Below, in pieces: positions 4,930 to 6,979 of a stretch of DNA of 6,979 bases. The position numbers were made by a program, and so were the translations under genes. The notes below the pieces were generated by a model that was not told the origin of the DNA, did not search any database, and saw nothing but the letters and a program-made list of their open reading frames with translations. The stretch covers positions 1-6,979 of the forward strand of contig JASHPP010000078.1 of the NCBI GenBank assembly GCA_030038035.1. Direction: 5' to 3'. This stretch comes from Trebonia sp. GTDB taxonomy: Bacteria > Actinomycetota > Actinomycetes > Streptosporangiales > Streptosporangiaceae. Each line of letters begins with the position of its first letter. Position 1 is the first letter of the stretch.

Positions 4930-6405
4930 ATGACGGGGACGGAGGACCGGCCGGAGCTGGCCGACGTGGGACGGCTGGCGCGCAAGCTCGTCGGCCGGGC
5001 GGTGCGGGTGGCGCGCACGGAAGACCAGGCGCTGCGGCGGGTGCTGCTCGAGCACCTCGGTCCCGACGCGGCGCGCCTGCCGACGGTGGCCAGCAGCTAC
5101 CCGCTCTACGAGCACGTCAACCTGCAGGTCGGCGTGGACGCCTGGCTCGCGGCGGATCCCGGCAGGACGCACGAGGTCGTCGGGATCACCGGTGTCGGGC
5201 AGCTGCGGTACAGCGATGCCACGATCGGCGATTTCATTCAGGCCGGCCTGAACAGCTTGTACGGCTCGGCCGGGGTCGGCGCCCCGCTCACCACCGCGCT
5301 GCCGTGCGGCCCTGGCGGCCAGACGCGCGCGTGCATCAGCAACGGCATCTACCTGGTGCGCGAGGGTGACGACCGGCTGGCGATCATGTTCCTGCCGACC
5401 TCGTCTAGCGGGAGCGCCGAAGTGAACCTGCAGATCGTGGGGACCGCACAGGACAAGGTGGACCATGTGCTGAGCGAGATCAGGCGGCTCGGGTCCGAAC
5501 GCAGCGTGTTCCGCGGTCAGGTGATCAGCTTCGGCCCCGAGATGTTCGGCCTGACCGGCAACACCACGCCGCTGAACTTCCTGACCCGGCCGGATGTCCG
5601 CCGCGACCAGATCGTGCTGCCCGACGCGCTGCTCGCGGAGATCGAGCGGCAGGTGGTCGGCATCGCCACGCACTCGGGACGGCTGCTCGCCAGCGGCCAG
5701 CACCTCAAGCGGGGCATCCTGCTGCACGGCGCGCCGGGAACCGGCAAGACGCATACGGTCAGCTACCTGCTCAGCATGCTGCCGGACGTGACCGTCATCG
5801 TCATCTCCGGCCGGGCGCTGGGCCGGATCACGGAGGCCTGCTCGGTCGCCAGGACGCTGCAGCCCGCGATCGTGGTCGTGGAGGATGTGGACCTGATCGC
5901 GGAAGAGCGCACCGCTCGCGACGGCGAGCACCCGCTGCTGTTCCAGCTGCTCAACGAGATGGAAGGACTCAATTCGGCGGCCGACGTCACGTTCCTGCTC
6001 ACCACGAACCGGGCCGACCTGCTCGAACCCGCGCTCGCCGAGCGTCCCGGACGCGTCGACCTGGCCGCCGAGCTGCCGCTGCCCGACGCCGCCGCGCGCC
6101 GCGCGCTGATCCGGCTGTACCAGGGGAACCTCGAGCTCGACGGCGTCGACCTGGACGCGGTCATCGCCCGCACCGAGGGGGTGACCGCGCCGTTCCTCAA
6201 GGAGCTGCTGCGCAAGGCGGCGCTGCTCGCCGCCGAGGCGGACGGCGCGGGCAAGGGTCCGGGCGACGGTGCGGGCGACGGTGCGGGGGCGACCGGGGCG
6301 ATCCGGGTGACCGGCGAGCACCTGACGACCGCGCTTGACCAGCTGCTGGCCAGCCGCAGCCAGCTCACCCGCGTGCTGCTCGGCGGCCAGGCCGCCGCGG
6401 GCTGA
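4930..6405 (+). CDS. AAA-family ATPase with an unrecognised N-terminal domain (491 aa)
   Basis: One classical AAA module occupies roughly residues 230-435. Walker A is GAPGTGKT (267-274, Lys273). Walker B ends VVVEDVD with Glu318-Asp319 in the place where most AAA proteins have Asp-Glu, an order also seen in BCS1-type proteins. Sensor 1 is TTNRAD (Asn360). The arginine-finger region ALAERPGRVD (Arg372, Arg375) and a sensor-2 helix GVTAPFLKELLRKAAL (417-432) follow. The protein should therefore form an ATP-driven ring that remodels or unfolds a client. There is no protease HExxH, second AAA module or membrane span. Residues 1-229 contain mixed alpha/beta sequence (for example YEHVNLQVGVDAWL near 60-73) that I cannot assign; by analogy it would be the client or adaptor domain. 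A Gly/Asp/Ala-rich linker (438-457) separates the AAA core from a final helix. It is divergent from the scramblase-like gene and 33 nt upstream of an exported repeat protein gene, probably as an operon. Confidence 0.88.
   Translation: MTGTEDRPELADVGRLARKLVGRAVRVARTEDQALRRVLLEHLGPDAARLPTVASSYPLYEHVNLQVGVDAWLAADPGRTHEVVGITGVGQLRYSDATIGDFIQAGLNSLYGSAGVGAPLTTALPCGPGGQTRACISNGIYLVREGDDRLAIMFLPTSSSGSAEVNLQIVGTAQDKVDHVLSEIRRLGSERSVFRGQVISFGPEMFGLTGNTTPLNFLTRPDVRRDQIVLPDALLAEIERQVVGIATHSGRLLASGQHLKRGILLHGAPGTGKTHTVSYLLSMLPDVTVIVISGRALGRITEACSVARTLQPAIVVVEDVDLIAEERTARDGEHPLLFQLLNEMEGLNSAADVTFLLTTNRADLLEPALAERPGRVDLAAELPLPDAAARRALIRLYQGNLELDGVDLDAVIARTEGVTAPFLKELLRKAALLAAEADGAGKGPGDGAGDGAGATGAIRVTGEHLTTALDQLLASRSQLTRVLLGGQAAAG
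6261..6284 (+). repeat. Two perfect 12-bp tandem repeats in the AAA gene linker
   Basis: GGGCGACGGTGC occurs twice head to tail (6261-6272 and 6273-6284). It lies in the Gly/Asp/Ala-rich linker near the C-terminus of the AAA protein and adds GDGA-type units in frame (residues 445-452). Such a unit can gain or lose copies without breaking the frame, so linker length may vary between strains. Confidence 0.8.
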
Positions 6406-6427
6406 ACCTCCCGGCAGTCCCGTGCGG

Positions 6428-6433
6428 AAGGAG
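6428..6433 (+). promoter_or_regulatory. Ribosome binding site AAGGAG of the exported repeat protein gene
   Basis: AAGGAG is followed by five bases and the ATG at 6439. The site lies in the 33-nt gap after the AAA stop, which leaves little room for an independent promoter and supports co-transcription. Confidence 0.75.
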
Positions 6434-6438
6434 TGGAC

Positions 6439-6979
6439 ATGGTGCGGAAGATCGTCATCGCCGGGCTTGTCGCGGTCGCGGCCATGTCCGGCGCAATCGG
6501 CCCGGCGAGCGCCGCCTCGGCGAACCCCGCCGCCTCGGCGAACCCCGCCTCGGTGACACCGGCCTCGGCGGCCGCGGCCGCGCCTGCGCAAGCGCTTTCT
6601 GGCGTCTCGTGCGTGTCGGCGAGATACTGCATGGCCGTCGGCGCCGACGGGTCCGGCCCGCTCGCGCTGCTGTGGGATGGCGCGACGTGGCGGAAGACCG
6701 CCGTGCCGCTGCCCAGAGGAAGCAGCGAGGGCTACCTGCTCAGCGTGTCGTGCCCGTCCGCCGTTTACTGTGTCGCCGTCGGACGCTACGGCATGCAGCC
6801 CATCGTCTACACGCTCGTGGAAACCTGGAACGGAAAGGCCTGGACGCCGTCCACATTGCCTGGAGGGTACGGGACGTATGCGGCGAGCGTGTCGTGCGGG
6901 GCGGTGCGCGATTGTGTCGCGGTCGGCGAGCTGTATCCGCTAAACCTCGGCGAGGTGCAACCGTTCGCCGAGAGCCTGC
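6439..6979 (+). CDS. Exported C-x5-C / CVAVG repeat protein, 3' end missing (180 codons visible)
   Basis: The frame is open from the ATG at 6439 to the window end and is the only convincing reading of this stretch. Residues 1-25 are a Sec signal peptide (MVRKIVIAGLVAVAAMSG, cleavage after PASA). A low-complexity Ala/Ser/Pro region follows (26-52). From residue 55 repeats of 47-48 residues begin: V-S-C-x5-C-(M/V)-A-V-G, then an LLWDGATW or VETWNGKAW strand, then a Pro-rich turn. The Cys pairs are 58/64, 105/111 and 153/159, always with five residues between. Actinomycetes carry many exported proteins of this look; a beta-propeller with one disulfide per blade is the likely fold, and the natural length would need about six or seven blades. 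No enzyme motif is visible and function is unknown. The AAGGAG site and the 33-nt distance from the AAA gene fix the start and suggest an operon. Confidence 0.85.
   Translation, partial: MVRKIVIAGLVAVAAMSGAIGPASAASANPAASANPASVTPASAAAAAPAQALSGVSCVSARYCMAVGADGSGPLALLWDGATWRKTAVPLPRGSSEGYLLSVSCPSAVYCVAVGRYGMQPIVYTLVETWNGKAWTPSTLPGGYGTYAASVSCGAVRDCVAVGELYPLNLGEVQPFAESL
6511..6546 (+). repeat. Two perfect 18-bp tandem repeats just after the signal peptide
   Basis: GCCGCCTCGGCGAACCCC is present twice without a spacer (6511-6528 and 6529-6546), and GCCTCGG at 6547-6553 looks like the start of a degenerate third copy. Each unit encodes AASANP in frame, right at the predicted signal-peptidase site, so copy change would alter only the length of the mature N-terminal tether. 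Confidence 0.9.

Noticed and set aside
4843..6591. Minus-strand open frame continuing upstream of the scramblase-like gene through the whole AAA gene, which would give a 772-aa protein.
   Set aside because: It is Arg/Gly/Gln-rich with no domain, lies antisense to a gene with full AAA motifs, and is expected from codon bias in high-GC DNA. Only the part from 4842 to 4273 has family sequence.
6677..6943. 88-aa plus-strand open frame near the window end.
   Set aside because: It is an alternative frame inside the exported repeat protein, whose Cys repeats and signal peptide are clearly the coding reading.

Overview
The window looks like chromosome of a high-GC, multicellular-type actinomycete (Streptosporangiales, Catenulisporales, Pseudonocardiales or similar). 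The reasons are very GC-rich coding sequence with strong third-position bias, GTG and ATG starts, GGAGG-type ribosome sites, Ala-rich Sec signal peptides, and exported repeat proteins of a style common in those genomes. I see no rRNA, tRNA, CRISPR array, transposase, integrase or phage gene. The genus cannot be fixed from the sequence.

Layout from left to right: (1) a 73-aa single-span membrane protein (34-255, +); (2) convergent to it, a leftward two-gene operon running from 2988 to 268. It encodes a 93-aa stand-alone CBM48/isoamylase-early-set (glycogen-binding type) protein and then an 810-aa exported NHL-type beta-propeller protein with ten copies of a GTFYG...IYTIAG block; the two genes are only 6 nt apart. 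(3) A 201-nt divergent intergenic region; (4) a 353-aa MetE/UROD-superfamily protein (3190-4251, +) that keeps an HxC plus distal CG motif resembling the zinc site of cobalamin-independent methionine synthase; (5) convergent with it, a 189-aa phospholipid-scramblase/LURP-one-type protein (4273-4842, -); (6) an 87-nt divergent, AT-rich control region holding a GGATAA-N7-TTATCC dyad; (7) a 491-aa single-module AAA ATPase with a novel-looking N-terminal half (4930-6405, +); (8) 33 nt downstream and probably co-transcribed, the start of an exported Cys-rich repeat protein (C-x5-C, VSC...CVAVG repeats) cut off by the window end (6439-6979, +).

These genes do not form one recognisable pathway. Three local units can be argued from spacing: CBM48 + NHL propeller (operon), scramblase <-> AAA (shared divergent control region), and AAA + exported repeat protein (operon). 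Two of the exported products are probably beta-propeller-like, one NHL-type and one with disulfide-capable repeats. I did not find a clearly identifiable new defence, biosynthetic or mobile system. The most interesting points are the AAA N-terminal domain and its neighbours, the metal-site conservation in the MetE-like protein, and the CBM48/NHL coupling.
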